Below, piece by piece: positions 7,346 through 16,899 of a DNA stretch of 64,000 nt; within the stretch, counting starts at the first letter, position 1; each line of letters starts with the position of its first letter. The notes beneath the pieces are model-generated. The model worked only from the letters and a program-made list of their open reading frames with translations, was not told the origin of the DNA and did no database searches. Origin of the DNA: Afipia clevelandensis ATCC 49720 (GTDB lineage Bacteria > Pseudomonadota > Alphaproteobacteria > Rhizobiales > Xanthobacteraceae); contig NZ_KB375281.1 in NCBI RefSeq assembly GCF_000336555.1, positions 3,917,436-3,981,435 of the forward strand, in the 5' to 3' direction. A program made the translations under genes and the position numbers.

Positions 7346-8875
7346 TCAGATCCTGATATCGACGCCGCTGCTCGCCCCGAGCATGCGGCCATAGGTCCGC
7401 CCCGCGATCTGCGCGGGAATGGTGTCTTCCTCGGCGATCACGACACGCTGGGAATTGCGGCCGGAGCCGTTGTCGCCATCGCGGCCGGACGATGATTGGT
7501 CGCGCAGGCTGAACTGCAGTCCGGAGTCGCCGGTCTTCAGGCCCGCGTCTTCCAGAGCCTGCTGCAGGCGGGGTGCGTCATTGCGCAGCATGTCGAGCGT
7601 GGAGGGACGTTCCACCGTCAGATGCGAGGTGACGTTGCCGTGCTTGTCGACATCGAGGCGCACGTCGATCCGGCCGAGCTCGGCGGGATCAAGGCGGATT
7701 TCAAAGCGGCTGTTGCCGCCCGCGGCGCGCAGCGCGATGTCGGCGGCAAGGCCGTTGAGCGGCACCGGCGCATCGGCGAGCGTTGAATTCGCCGTCGGCA
7801 CCGGAATCGCGGTCAGATTTGCGGCGTGGGTCTGGATCGGCTGTTGCTGCGGTGTGGCGGAAGGCGGCACCAGCGCCGGGTCGGTGGGCAAGGCGTGCTG
7901 GGGCGCCGGAGCAGCGGCGCGGTGTTCCGCCTGCTGCGCGGTTTTAGCAGCGTGCTTTGATGAATCGGTCTCCGTCGAACCGGCTTCCGAAGCGGTCTTT
8001 TCGTGCGGCTGCGATTTGTCGCCGCCCTGCTCAGGGCCGGTTTCCGGCTTGATGGCCTGATCCGTTACGGGCTTGGCAGAGGGATCGGCGGCTTGCTTGC
8101 TATCCTTGCTGTCCTTGGATGGCGAAGTCTCGTCATTCTTCGCGACGGCTTCGGCCTTGCCGCTGTCGGACGGCTTGATGATCTGCACCGCAGTGGAAAC
8201 CGCCGTGGCGGCTTCCGGCGTTGCGGTGGCTTCCGCTGCCGCCGACGGGTCCGTTGTGGCGGCTGCGCTGGCGGCAGTTCCATTTGTGGTAGCCGCGGTT
8301 TGCGCGACAGCGGTTTCGGCAGATGCGGTGACGGTGGAGAAACCGGTGATCGCGGCCGTCGCCGCGCTTGCCGTCGCAGATGCGCTCTCATCAGGCGCGG
8401 CGGTGACCGGTGTGGCAGCGGCAGCAATCACGACCGCGACGGGGTCGGTCACAATGGCGGGAATGACGGAAGCGGCGACGGCCGTTGCCGCGTCGCTGTC
8501 CGTTGAGGTGTCATCGGACGTGGTGTCGCCGGATTCGGACTTGGTCTTGCCTGAGGATTTGCCGCCGGTGGTGGACGCATCCGCTGTCTTCGCGGGTTCG
8601 GCATCCTGTTGGGCCTTGCCGGAATCGTCGTTTGCAGCGGTGGCCGGCTTGTCGGATGGCTGCCGGTCATTGGCCGGAGGCGGCGCATCGGTTCCGCGCG
8701 TATCTCGGCGCGGGGCATCAGGTGCAGGACGGGACGGGCGGTCGCTGTCGGCGGCCGCATTGCTGTCCACCAGCGCGGCAAAGCCGTCCGGGGACGACTG
8801 ATCGGCGCGCGCCTGGCGGGGCTGCGGATCAAAAGCGGGTTTGGATACGGCGGGTTCCGGGGTGACGCTGAACAC
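7346..8875 (-). CDS. fliK: Flagellar hook-length control protein FliK
   Basis: 509 residues from GTG 8875. I choose this start because an AAAGG box precedes it and a sigma-54 promoter lies at 8910-8925, inside the longer open frame that reaches 9067. About 370 residues are low-complexity Ala/Thr/Asp/Ser/Lys sequence, as expected for the ruler part. The C-terminal Flg_hook domain is clear (FEIRLDPAELGRIDVRLDV, LTVERPSTLDMLRNDAPRLQ, LQFSLRDQ). FliK is exported, measures the hook and switches export specificity. flgD follows by 10 bases. Confidence 0.9.
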   Translation of the reverse strand: MFSVTPEPAVSKPAFDPQPRQARADQSSPDGFAALVDSNAAADSDRPSRPAPDAPRRDTRGTDAPPPANDRQPSDKPATAANDDSGKAQQDAEPAKTADASTTGGKSSGKTKSESGDTTSDDTSTDSDAATAVAASVIPAIVTDPVAVVIAAAATPVTAAPDESASATASAATAAITGFSTVTASAETAVAQTAATTNGTAASAAATTDPSAAAEATATPEAATAVSTAVQIIKPSDSGKAEAVAKNDETSPSKDSKDSKQAADPSAKPVTDQAIKPETGPEQGGDKSQPHEKTASEAGSTETDSSKHAAKTAQQAEHRAAAPAPQHALPTDPALVPPSATPQQQPIQTHAANLTAIPVPTANSTLADAPVPLNGLAADIALRAAGGNSRFEIRLDPAELGRIDVRLDVDKHGNVTSHLTVERPSTLDMLRNDAPRLQQALEDAGLKTGDSGLQFSLRDQSSSGRDGDNGSGRNSQRVVIAEEDTIPAQIAGRTYGRMLGASSGVDIRI

Positions 8876-8909
8876 GGGCGGCCTTTCACAATGAGTGCCA
8901 CCTCTGTTC

Positions 8910-8925
8910 AGCAAGGACCGGGCCA
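8910..8925 (-). promoter_or_regulatory. Sigma-54 promoter for fliK-flgD
   Basis: The minus strand reads TGGCCCGGTCCTTGCT, matching the consensus TGGCAC-N5-TTGCW at every fixed position except one (A to C), with exact -24/-12 spacing. Initiation about 12 bases downstream gives a leader of roughly 25 bases to GTG 8875. FlbD, the sigma-54 activator encoded at 806-2182, is the obvious candidate activator. Confidence 0.7.
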
Positions 8926-9168
8926 TTGTGGAACGAGAAAAATACCAAATAAATTCAATTGGTTGCGCGTTGCTATCGAATCTCATGCCGCCGGAATCGC
9001 CGGTGGCTTTCTGCCCGGCGGCAAGAATTTCCTGCCGGAAACGGCCGGTTTCATTGGAATAGATCAAGGCGGACCGCGATTGCCTCGGGCAGGGTCGGAC
9101 TATAAGTAAAGTGCCAACCGGTGACCGTTGGCGTAAGCGGTTCCGGCAACAGCAAGATCGGCCTTATC

Positions 9169-10341
9169 ATGCTCAACAGCCTCGACCTCGAAGGTCGCCC
9201 GGAAGACACCCGGGTCGTCGTCGCCATGTCCGGCGGCGTCGATTCCTCGGCGACGGCTGCGCTGCTCAAGGCTGAAGGTTACGACGTCGTCGGCATCACC
9301 TTGCAGCTTTACGATCATGGCGCCGCGACCCACCGCAAGGGCGCCTGCTGCGCCGGTCAGGATATTCACGACGCGCGCGATGTCGCGGCGCGGATCGGCA
9401 TTCCGCATTACGTGCTCGATTACGAAAGCCGCTTCCGCGAGTCGGTGATCGAGAGCTTCGCCGAGAGCTATGTGCACGGCGAGACGCCGGTGCCGTGCAT
9501 CGAGTGCAACCGCTCGATCAAGTTTCGCGATCTGCTGTCGACCGCCCGCGAACTCGGCGCCAAGGCGCTTGCCACCGGACATTATGTCGCGTCGCGCCGG
9601 CTTGAGGATGGATCGCGCGCGCTGGTTTGCGCCGCCGATGCCGACCGCGACCAGAGCTATTTCCTGTTCGCGACAACGCAGGATCAATTGGCGGACGTGC
9701 GCTTTCCGCTTGGCGACATGACCAAGGCGCAGACCCGCGAACTGGCGCGCCGGTTTGGATTGTCAGTCGCGGACAAGCACGACAGCCAGGACATCTGCTT
9801 CGTGCCGACCGGCCGCTACACCGACGTGATCGAGCGGCTGAAGCCGAATGCGATGGAGCCGGGCGATATCGTCGATCTGGAAGGCCGCGTGCTCGGACGC
9901 CACCAGGGCATTGTCGGCTTCACCATCGGGCAGCGCCGCGGCCTCGGCATCGCCGCCAGCACGCCGCTCTATGTCGTGCATCTCGATGCAAAGACGCGCC
10001 GTGTCGTGGTCGGTCCGCGCGAAGCGCTGAACGTGCGCAGGATCATGCTGCGTGACGTCAACTGGATCGGCGGCGGCGACCTCGACAGCGCCATTGGCGA
10101 AGGTCTCGAAATGTTCGTGAAGGTGCGCTCCACCCGTCCGGCGCAGCCGGCCTGGCTGCGCCGTGTCGGCGGCCATTACGAAGTCGAACTCGTCGACGGC
10201 GAGGAAGGCGTTTCCCCGGGACAGGCCTGCGTGTTCTACGATGCGCCTGCGGGACAAGCCCGCGTTCTCGGCGGCGGCTTCATCAGTGCAGCCCAGCGCG
10301 TGCAGCGCGCCGCGACCGTGCGCGAAGCCCTTGCCGGATAA
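9169..10341 (+). CDS. mnmA: tRNA-specific 2-thiouridylase MnmA
   Basis: MnmA thiolates U34 of tRNA-Lys, -Glu and -Gln using ATP and a persulfide relay. From ATG 9169 the protein is 390 residues. The PP-loop is SGGVDSS (21-27). The two catalytic cysteines are C113 (in CIECN) and C210 (in DSQDICFVP), with the GHY motif between them. An in-frame GTG at 9121 gives a 16-residue extension that looks unlike the family. It is transcribed away from fliK, and pmtA follows 80 bases later. Confidence 0.95.
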   Translation: MLNSLDLEGRPEDTRVVVAMSGGVDSSATAALLKAEGYDVVGITLQLYDHGAATHRKGACCAGQDIHDARDVAARIGIPHYVLDYESRFRESVIESFAESYVHGETPVPCIECNRSIKFRDLLSTARELGAKALATGHYVASRRLEDGSRALVCAADADRDQSYFLFATTQDQLADVRFPLGDMTKAQTRELARRFGLSVADKHDSQDICFVPTGRYTDVIERLKPNAMEPGDIVDLEGRVLGRHQGIVGFTIGQRRGLGIAASTPLYVVHLDAKTRRVVVGPREALNVRRIMLRDVNWIGGGDLDSAIGEGLEMFVKVRSTRPAQPAWLRRVGGHYEVELVDGEEGVSPGQACVFYDAPAGQARVLGGGFISAAQRVQRAATVREALAG

Positions 10342-10421
10342 CATTTGATCCTCCAAGAATAGAGAAACGTCCGGAAGATCATGCCGGAACAAGAACGGTA
10401 TTGCGTATCAGGGTGGGGGAC

Positions 10422-11060
10422 ATGACCAACGACATCGATCGGGCCGGAGTGGCGAAGGCTTACGCCGCCTGGGCTCCGATCTACGACATGGTGTTCGGCA
10501 AGGTGTTCGATGAGGGCCGCAAGTCCACCATTGCGGTTGCGGACGCGATCGGCGGACGTGTGCTCGATGTCGGGGTCGGGACGGGATTGTCGCTGTCGGA
10601 CTATTCGCGCTCAACAAAACTCCACGGCGTCGATATTTCCGAGCCGATGCTGCGCAAGGCGCAGGAGCGGGTGCGCGCGCACAACCTGACCAATGTTGAA
10701 ACGCTCTCGGTGATGGATGCGAAGAATCTCGCATTCCCCGATGGCGCGTTCGATGCAGTGGTGGCGCAATATGTGATCACGGCAGTGCCGGATCCCGAAG
10801 CCACGCTCGATGATTTCATGCGTGTGTTGAAGCCCGGCGGCGAACTCATTCTGGTGAATCACATCGGCGCCGAAAGCGGCCCGCGGAAAATCTTCGAGCT
10901 GTGCTTCGCGCCGCTGGCGCGGCGGTTGGGCTGGCGTCCGGAGTTTCCATGGGAACGGCTGGCGAACTGGGCCGCCAAGCATGGCGGCGTGACACTGATC
11001 GAGCGCCGCCCGATGCCGCCGATGGGACATTTTTCGCTGATCCGCTATCGCAAGGGCTGA
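10422..11060 (+). CDS. pmtA: Phosphatidylethanolamine N-methyltransferase (PmtA type)
   Basis: 212 residues from ATG 10422, preceded by GGTGGGGGA; a TTG at 10401 is the upstream alternative. It is a class I SAM-dependent methyltransferase with motif I VLDVGVGTGLSLSDY, the acidic motif II in HGVDISEPML, and LKPGGELILVNHIG. The N-terminal AYAAWAPIYDMVFGKVF and C-terminal MPPMGHFSLIRYRK are characteristic of rhizobial/Rhodobacter PmtA, which converts phosphatidylethanolamine towards phosphatidylcholine at the membrane. Bradyrhizobium relatives have several Pmt enzymes, so exact substrate range (first or later methylation) is open. Confidence 0.85.
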   Translation: MTNDIDRAGVAKAYAAWAPIYDMVFGKVFDEGRKSTIAVADAIGGRVLDVGVGTGLSLSDYSRSTKLHGVDISEPMLRKAQERVRAHNLTNVETLSVMDAKNLAFPDGAFDAVVAQYVITAVPDPEATLDDFMRVLKPGGELILVNHIGAESGPRKIFELCFAPLARRLGWRPEFPWERLANWAAKHGGVTLIERRPMPPMGHFSLIRYRKG

Positions 11061-11112
11061 TCGCGCGAGTGCTGTGAAGGGAACATCCGCGCCGCTGCGC
11101 CGTTTCCTTGCC

Positions 11113-11475
11113 ATGACAGTGAAACTTTCATGCATGATCAGTGCGGCGTGTGTGCTGCTGCCGGCGGTGAGTGTCGCGCAGGCGCCCCCTGCGCCCGCCA
11201 CGCCGCAAGCGCAGACCGCGCCGCCAAATCTCGAGCGCGCGACGAATTGCGTGCCGACGGAGCCGGTTCCGCAGGAGGGCACCGTCGCCCCGCGCGGCTC
11301 GACCACGGGGCGCGCTGAAACGCTGGGCGAGAAGCTGGCCAAATCCGACGGCGTACTCTGTCCCCCGCCGGGCATCGATCCCGACATGCACGCGCCCACC
11401 CCGAAAGGTGGCGCCATGCAGGTGATTCCGCCACCGGGCAGCCCCAGCGGCGATCCCTCGGTCCGTCCGAAGTGA
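11113..11475 (+). CDS. Small secreted Pro-rich protein of unknown function
   Basis: About 120 residues. The first 24 (MTVKLSCMISAACVLLPAVS then VAQA) form a clear Sec signal peptide with an AQA cleavage site. The mature part is rich in Pro, Ala and Thr, has two cysteines (in TNCVPTEPVP and VLCPPPGID) that could form a disulfide, and ends in VIPPPGSPSGDPSVRPK. An in-frame GTG at 11074, only 13 bases after pmtA, is an alternative start. I do not recognise a domain. Close spacing suggests co-transcription with pmtA. Confidence 0.7.
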   Translation: MTVKLSCMISAACVLLPAVSVAQAPPAPATPQAQTAPPNLERATNCVPTEPVPQEGTVAPRGSTTGRAETLGEKLAKSDGVLCPPPGIDPDMHAPTPKGGAMQVIPPPGSPSGDPSVRPK

Positions 11476-11622
11476 AAATTTCGCCCTGTGATGCAGGCTT
11501 TTGGCGGAAATTCCCCCTGAACCCGCAATGATATGGGGCTGGGCGCCGTCATTGCTTGACAGGCATTTGGGTGACTTCTTATATGCCGCCGTTCGCGACC
11601 GCGAAGGCGGTTCCGGCACCGT

Positions 11623-11699
11623 GGCGAGGTAGCTCAGCTGGTTAGAGCACGGGAATCATAATCCTGGGGTCGGGGGTTCGAGTCCCTCTCTCGCTACCA
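11623..11699 (+). tRNA. tRNA-Met (anticodon CAT, elongator type)
   Basis: 77 bases with encoded CCA. The acceptor stem GGCGAGG pairs with TCTCGCT (two G-U pairs), the D-arm is GCTCAGCTGGTTAGAGC, the anticodon loop is ATCATAA and the T-arm contains GGTTCGAGTCC. An elongator Met is likeliest from the body sequence. An initiator is excluded by the paired acceptor end and lack of the three G-C anticodon-stem pairs; a lysidine-modified Ile2 tRNA is less likely. Confidence 0.93.
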
Positions 11700-11777
11700 T
11701 TCATTCGCGCCGCAACGGCACGCTTATCTGCAACATCCCGCCATCAAGTCACGAGAACGCGGTCACTTGCGCACCGA

Positions 11778-13829
11778 TCACTTGCGTATCGGCACGCCCT
11801 TTGTGGTGAAGCGCTGCATCCGGCCGTTGCGGACGGGACGGCGCGTACCGGCGGCCTTGCCGGTGCCCGGTGGCTGATGCGCCGGCACCAGTTGATCCGG
11901 GCGTGAGCCGATCAGATCGGCGCGGCCCATCTCCTTGAGTGCCTCACGCAGCAGCGGCCAGTTGTCCGGATCATGATAACGCAGGAATGCCTTGTGCAGC
12001 CGGCGCTGGCGGAGACCCTTGATCGCCTCGACCTTCTCGCTCGCGCCGTGCCGCACGCCGCGCAGCGGATTGACGCCGGTGTGATACATCGCGGTGGCGG
12101 TCGCCATGGGCGAGGGCAGGAAAGTCTGCACCTGATCGGCGCGGTAGCGGTTTCGCTTCAGCCACAGCGCAAGGTTCATCATGTCCTTGTCGGTTGTGCC
12201 CGGATGCGCCGCGATGAAATACGGGATCAGGTAGTATTTCTTGCCGGCCTGTTTCGCCGCGGCCTCGAACATTTCCTTGAAGCGATCGTAAGTGCCGATG
12301 CCCGGCTTCATCATCTTGTCGAGCGGGCCGCGCTCGGTGTGCTCCGGCGCGATCTTCAGGTAGCCGCCGACATGATGCGTCACGAGTTCCTTGACGTATT
12401 CGGGACTCTTCACCGCAAGGTCATAGCGCACACCGGATGCGACCATCACTTTCTTGATGCCCTTGGTCTCGCGCACCTTGCGATACAGGCTGATCAGTTC
12501 GTCATGCGAGGTGTTCAGGTTCGGACAGATGTCGGGGAACACGCAGGATGGCAATCGGCAGGCGGCCTCGATCTTCGGGTCCTTGCACGCCATCCGGTAC
12601 ATGTTGGCGGTCGGCCCGCCGATGTCGGAGATCACGCCGGTGAAGCCGGGCGTCTTGTCGCGGATGAGTTCGATTTCTTGCAGGATCGAGCGTTCCGAAC
12701 GGTTCTGGATGATGCGGCCTTCATGCTCGGTGATGGAGCAGAAGGTGCAGCCGCCGAAGCAGCCGCGCATGATCGTCACCGAAAACTTGATCATGTCCCA
12801 TGCGGGGATTTTCGCATCGCCATAGGAGGGATGCGGCGCGCGGGCATAGGGCAGATCGTAGACGGAATCCATTTCGTCCGAGGTCAGCGGGATCGGCGGC
12901 GGGTTGAGCCAGAGATCGCGGTCGCCATGTCGCTGCACGAGCGCGCGTGCATTGCCGGGATTGGCCTCGCGATGAAGCACGCGCGAGGCGCGCGCATAGG
13001 CTTCCTTGTCCTGCTCGACCTGTTCGCAGGATGGCAGGCGGATCACTGTCGCGCCGGACTGGCGGCTTGCGCCTTCGTCGGCAGAGTCCAGATCATCGGC
13101 ATGAAGTTCGGTGTAGTTCTCCGGCACGCGGCGAAACAGAGCGACGCCGCGCACGTCGTCGAGATCGTGCGGCGCGTCGCCCGCCGCGAGCCGGTGCGCG
13201 ACTTCGACGACGGCACGTTCGGCATTGCCGTAGAGCAGCAGGTCCGCCTTGGCGTCCGCAAGAATGGAGCGGCGCACTTTCTCGGACCAGTAATCGAAAT
13301 GCGCAATCCGGCGCAGCGAGGCTTCGATGCCGCCGAGCACGATCGGCACATCCTTGAAGGCTTCGCGGCAGCGCTGGGCATAGACGATGGTGCAGCGGTC
13401 CGGCCGCTTTCCGCCTTCGCCGCCCGGTGTGTAGGCGTCGTCGCTGCGGATGCGTCGGTCCGCCGTGTAGCGGTTGACCATGGAATCCATGTTGCCGCCG
13501 GTGACGCCGAAGAAGACGCGCGGCTTGCCGAGCGCCTTGAACGGCTCGGCCGAATGCCAGTCCGGCTGTGAGATGATGCCGACCCGGAAACCTTGCGCCT
13601 CCAGCAACCTGCCGATAATCGCCATACCGAAGCTCGGATGATCGACATAGGCATCACCTGTCACCAGCACGATGTCGCAGGCGTCCCAGCCGAGCGCCGT
13701 CATTTCGGCGCGACTCATGGGGAGGAACGGCGCGGCCTTGCCGGAATGGGTCCGGCCCGGCGCGCGGGACATCAGAGGTGTTTGGAACTGTGTTTGGGCC
13801 TGAGCGAGAGCTGTCATGGCGTCACGCAT
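11778..13829 (-). CDS. YgiQ-family (UPF0313) radical SAM protein
   Basis: 683 residues from ATG 13829, preceded by CCCGGAGACTT; an ATG at 13817 is nearly as good. The open frame to 14039 lacks family similarity. An N-terminal UPF0313 domain ([20 protein letters not shown]) precedes the radical SAM core with the cluster motif CFGGCTFC, followed by [13 protein letters not shown] and a C-terminal DUF3362-like Lys/Arg-rich part. The family is widespread and its reaction is unknown. It stands alone, convergent with the tRNA gene, and its promoter lies in the 13.83-14.09 kb gap. Confidence 0.88.
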   Translation of the reverse strand: MRDAMTALAQAQTQFQTPLMSRAPGRTHSGKAAPFLPMSRAEMTALGWDACDIVLVTGDAYVDHPSFGMAIIGRLLEAQGFRVGIISQPDWHSAEPFKALGKPRVFFGVTGGNMDSMVNRYTADRRIRSDDAYTPGGEGGKRPDRCTIVYAQRCREAFKDVPIVLGGIEASLRRIAHFDYWSEKVRRSILADAKADLLLYGNAERAVVEVAHRLAAGDAPHDLDDVRGVALFRRVPENYTELHADDLDSADEGASRQSGATVIRLPSCEQVEQDKEAYARASRVLHREANPGNARALVQRHGDRDLWLNPPPIPLTSDEMDSVYDLPYARAPHPSYGDAKIPAWDMIKFSVTIMRGCFGGCTFCSITEHEGRIIQNRSERSILQEIELIRDKTPGFTGVISDIGGPTANMYRMACKDPKIEAACRLPSCVFPDICPNLNTSHDELISLYRKVRETKGIKKVMVASGVRYDLAVKSPEYVKELVTHHVGGYLKIAPEHTERGPLDKMMKPGIGTYDRFKEMFEAAAKQAGKKYYLIPYFIAAHPGTTDKDMMNLALWLKRNRYRADQVQTFLPSPMATATAMYHTGVNPLRGVRHGASEKVEAIKGLRQRRLHKAFLRYHDPDNWPLLREALKEMGRADLIGSRPDQLVPAHQPPGTGKAAGTRRPVRNGRMQRFTTKGVPIRK

Positions 13830-14095
13830 AAGTCTCCGGGCTTGCGAATTCAACCGGCGGGCACGCCTTAATTGCAGGCGCGGGCGTAGCGAGCCTCCAG
13901 CCTGGCTGACGATGTTGATGTTTTTGCAGCCCCGGCCGCAGGTTTCGCCGCCCCTCGTTCTTTCACTTCGTCCAACCCTGCAAGGACGACGACGCATTCG
14001 CCTGCGTATGGCAATGCGCCATTCTGTCCCGCCCGCCACCCATGGCGGAGCGATGGGGATCGGATACGCTTCCTGAAAAATTCAGGGAGGAAACC

Positions 14096-15082
14096 ATGTC
14101 GACCAGTATCACGCGCCGCCGTTTCATCGCGTCCGGTTCAGCCGTTGTCGCAATGCCGTTTCTGTCGCGCGCGGGCACAGCCCAGGGCGCATGGCCCTCA
14201 CGGCAGATCCGGATGGTTTGCAGCTATCCCGCGGGCGGCCAGACCGACCTGCTGGCGCGGGCGTTCGGCGAATTCATCGGCAAGCAGGTCGGGCAGACCG
14301 TCGTTGTCGAAAACAAGGCGGGCGCCTCCGGCTCCATCGGCGCCGGCGAAGTCGCGCGCGCCGCGCCTGACGGCCACACCATTCTCTGCTCCATCTCCAC
14401 CACCTATGTGATGAACCGGGTGATGATGAAGAATCCGGGTTACGACATGGACAAGGACCTGACACTTGTCAGCGTCATTCCGGGCGCCGGGCTTCTGCTG
14501 GTCGCGAGCCCGAAGTCCGGCGTCAAATCGCTGGACGATTTCGTCGCGTTCGCGCGCAAGAACAAGGTAAATTTCGGAACCTACAGCGCGGGCTCCGCGC
14601 CGCACATGACCGTTAACGAACTCAACAAGCAGTACGGCCTCAGCGTCGAGCCGGTCCACTATCGCGGCGAAGCGCCGATGTGGACCGGGCTTGCGGAAGG
14701 CACGCTCGATGTCGCCATGGGCAGCTATACGGCCGCGCAGGCCGTCCTGCAGAACAACACCGGCGTCTTGTTCGCCGTGCATTCCAAGAAGGTCGATGCG
14801 ATTCCGGCCGTCAAAACCCTGCCCGAGCAAGGCGCGACCTCGAAATTCTTCACCGTCAGCGGTTTTTCCGGCTGGGCGCTGCCGAAGGCCACGCCGCAGC
14901 CGATTGTCGACAGGCTGTCGGAACTGATTGTGGCCGCGAACAACGACCCGAAGGTGAAGGGCGTTCTCACCACATTCGCGCTGGAGCCGGCGATCGGCTT
15001 CAAGGAGACCAATGCGCTCTATCAGCGCGAATTGCCGGTCTGGATGGACAGCGCAAAGTCGCTCGGGCTGGAGCCGGTCTAG
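14096..15082 (+). CDS. Bug/TTT-type periplasmic substrate-binding protein
   Basis: 328 residues; an excellent AGGGAGGAAACC precedes ATG 14096. The N-terminus has a twin-arginine signal (RRRFIASG) with AQG/A cleavage near residue 35. The body is a tripartite-tricarboxylate-transporter receptor (Bug family): RMVCSYPAGGQTDLLARAF, VVENKAGASGSIGAGEVA, PDGHTILC. Such proteins bind carboxylates or related small acids in the periplasm. No TctA/TctB membrane subunits are in the window, as is common for orphan Bug proteins. The neighbouring regulator, dioxygenase and dehydrogenase suggest that it captures the substrate of that pathway. Confidence 0.9.
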   Translation: MSTSITRRRFIASGSAVVAMPFLSRAGTAQGAWPSRQIRMVCSYPAGGQTDLLARAFGEFIGKQVGQTVVVENKAGASGSIGAGEVARAAPDGHTILCSISTTYVMNRVMMKNPGYDMDKDLTLVSVIPGAGLLLVASPKSGVKSLDDFVAFARKNKVNFGTYSAGSAPHMTVNELNKQYGLSVEPVHYRGEAPMWTGLAEGTLDVAMGSYTAAQAVLQNNTGVLFAVHSKKVDAIPAVKTLPEQGATSKFFTVSGFSGWALPKATPQPIVDRLSELIVAANNDPKVKGVLTTFALEPAIGFKETNALYQRELPVWMDSAKSLGLEPV

Positions 15083-15092
15083 AGCGGGCCAG

Positions 15093-15755
15093 TCACACTG
15101 GCGTTGAATGATCCGCCTGTCCGGCGCGCTCAAAGGCCTCGACCAGATGCCGCCGCATCAGTTCGGCGGCGGCATCGCCGTCGCCGCGGATCATCTCGTC
15201 CAGAATGCGGCCGTGCTCTTTCCAGACGCTGATCGACATGCCGGGATGGCGCAGCACTTCGCCCATGGCGCGGCGCAGATGCCGCCAGTGCAGCCGCATC
15301 GTCTCGGCGATCAACGGATTGCCGGAGAGTTCGTAGATGAAGGAGTGGAAGTCCATGTCGGCCTGCAGGCTGGCGCGGCTGTCGCCAGCGGCCACCTGCG
15401 CCGCGCCATGGTCGATCAGCGCGCGTCCCCGCGCGACCGAATCCCTTGTTAGACGCGGCGTCGCCAGTTTCACCGCAAGCGGCTCCACCGCCGAGCGGAT
15501 CTGGTAGATCGCGGCGAAGAAGCCCGGATCGACAGCGGTGACGGTCAGCCCCTGCCGGCCCTGCGCAAGAAATCCCTGCGCTTTGAGGACAGCGAGCGCA
15601 TGGGTCACCGGCTGGCGTGAGACGTTCAGCCGCGCGGCGATGCTTTCCTGTGTCAGGCGCTCACCCGGCTTGAACATGCCATCGCACAGGGCATCGAGGA
15701 TCACCTCATAGACCTGATCGACCAGACTTTTCGGCGGGGTCAGGGACTCGAGCAC
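15093..15755 (-). CDS. GntR-family (FadR/FCD) transcriptional regulator
   Basis: 220 residues from GTG 15755, preceded by TTTGGAGACGAC; ATG 15809 is an alternative with a poor ribosome-binding site. The N-terminal winged helix (VYEVILDALCDGMFKPGERL, ARLNVSRQPVTHALAVL) is GntR type. The C-terminal all-helical FCD domain carries the usual D/H metal-ligand pattern (ADMDFHSFIYELSGN, HWRHLRRAM, EHGRILDEMI). It is convergent with the Bug gene and divergent from the dioxygenase gene at 15978, so it probably controls the latter's promoter and responds to a pathway acid. Confidence 0.87.
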   Translation of the reverse strand: MLESLTPPKSLVDQVYEVILDALCDGMFKPGERLTQESIAARLNVSRQPVTHALAVLKAQGFLAQGRQGLTVTAVDPGFFAAIYQIRSAVEPLAVKLATPRLTRDSVARGRALIDHGAAQVAAGDSRASLQADMDFHSFIYELSGNPLIAETMRLHWRHLRRAMGEVLRHPGMSISVWKEHGRILDEMIRGDGDAAAELMRRHLVEAFERAGQADHSTPV

Positions 15756-15977
15756 GTCGTCTCCAAAAGTGTCGGGCCTCAAACGGGAATTGGCCTCCAG
15801 CGGAATCATGCGCTGCGCGGCAGCATGGTTGCTGCTTGACAGGGTGGGGTGCAAGCCGCATCCTGAGTTTAGAATACTGAATTCAGAATGCAATACTGGC
15901 GCACCGCAAGAGTTTGCGGCGCCGGATAAAGAGAACGACAACCGGGAAACGACCTGAAACAAACAAGGAGGATCGTC

Positions 15978-16778
15978 ATGAAACTGACCCCCGCACAGCT
16001 CGAGCAATTCACCACCGAAGGCTGGCTGTTCTTGCCCGAGCTTTTCACGCCCGAGGAGGTCGAGGTCCTGCGGCGCGAGGCGGTGTCGATCTATGACGAG
16101 CAACGCCCCGAAGTCTGGCGCGAGAAGAGCGGCGCGCCGCGGACCGCCTTTGCCGCGCATCTTTATAATGAAGCGTTCCGTCTTCTCGGCGCACACCCGC
16201 GCATGATCAATCCGGTCGAGCAGGTCTTCGGCGAGAAGGTCTACATGCACCAGTACAAGATCAACGCGAAGTCGGCGTTCACCGGCGACGTCTGGCAATG
16301 GCATCAGGACTATGGCACCTGGAAGCGCGACGACGGCATGATGTTGCCGCGCGCGATGAACATTTCGATCTTTCTGGACGAGGTGATGCCGATCAACGGG
16401 CCGCTGATGCTGGTGCCGAAGAGCCATAATGCCGGCGACCTCAAGGCCGCGCATGATCTGCAAACCACGTCCTATCCGCTGTGGACGCTGGACGAGGAGA
16501 CCGTGACCCGCCTTGTCCAGGAAGGCGGCATCGTTGCGCCGACCGGCAAGCCCGGCGGCATGCTGATGTTCCATGGCAATCTGGTGCACGGCTCGTCCGG
16601 CAATATCACGCCGTATCCGCGCAAGATCGTGTACCTGACGCTGAACGCTGTCTCGAACTATATCCGCACGCCGACGCGGCCGGAGTTCATCGCCCATCGC
16701 GACTTCACTCCGATCGAGACGGTGGATGACGATGCACTGATCCGCTACGCGCGCAGCCATCGTCAGGCTGCGGAATAG
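15978..16778 (+). CDS. PhyH-superfamily Fe(II)/2-oxoglutarate dioxygenase, EctD-like
   Basis: 266 residues; ACAAGGAGGATCGTC precedes the ATG. The iron triad is visible: H109 and D111 in WQWHQDYGTWKRDDG and H204 in NLVHGSSGNITPYPR, with R215 placed to bind 2-oxoglutarate. The segments RAMNISIFLDEVMPINGPLM and HGSSGNITPYPR closely resemble ectoine hydroxylase, but no ectABC genes are present, so the substrate is probably another small molecule. It stands at the head of a probable two-gene unit with the SAF-domain dehydrogenase and is divergent from the GntR regulator. Confidence 0.85.
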   Translation: MKLTPAQLEQFTTEGWLFLPELFTPEEVEVLRREAVSIYDEQRPEVWREKSGAPRTAFAAHLYNEAFRLLGAHPRMINPVEQVFGEKVYMHQYKINAKSAFTGDVWQWHQDYGTWKRDDGMMLPRAMNISIFLDEVMPINGPLMLVPKSHNAGDLKAAHDLQTTSYPLWTLDEETVTRLVQEGGIVAPTGKPGGMLMFHGNLVHGSSGNITPYPRKIVYLTLNAVSNYIRTPTRPEFIAHRDFTPIETVDDDALIRYARSHRQAAE

Positions 16779-16785
16779 CACTCCT

Positions 16786-16862
16786 CGTCATTGCGAGGAG
16801 CATTTGCGACGAAGCAATCCAGTCAGTTTGAGAGTGGATTGCTTCGCTTCGCTCGCAATGAC
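16786..16862. repeat. Dispersed palindromic repeat (CGTCATTGCGAG family)
   Basis: Outer arms CGTCATTGCGAG (16786-16797) and CTCGCAATGAC (16852-16862) enclose inner arms GAAGCAATCCA (16811-16821) and TGGATTGCTTC (16835-16845). This nested palindrome is a common intergenic repeat in Bradyrhizobium-type genomes. It sits between the dioxygenase stop and the dehydrogenase start. Confidence 0.8.
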
Positions 16863-16899
16863 AAGGTGACAGCCATCTTTCTTCCAAGAGTTCGTCTCC

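Noticed and set aside
8891-8906. TGGCAC sequence on the minus strand before fliK as a sigma-54 promoter
   Set aside because: There is no GC at the -12 position 12 bases downstream; the site at 8910-8925 fits fully.
11623-11699. tRNA gene as the integration site of a genomic island
   Set aside because: No integrase, direct repeat of the tRNA 3' end or change of gene content follows; flanking genes are core functions.
15978-16778. Naming the dioxygenase ectD
   Set aside because: Key residues match but there are no ectA, ectB or ectC genes, and several PhyH-family enzymes share this motif set.
15756-16781. Long upstream extension of the GntR reading frame
   Set aside because: It runs antisense through the dioxygenase gene and has no GntR similarity; GTG 15755 with GGAG upstream is the sensible start.
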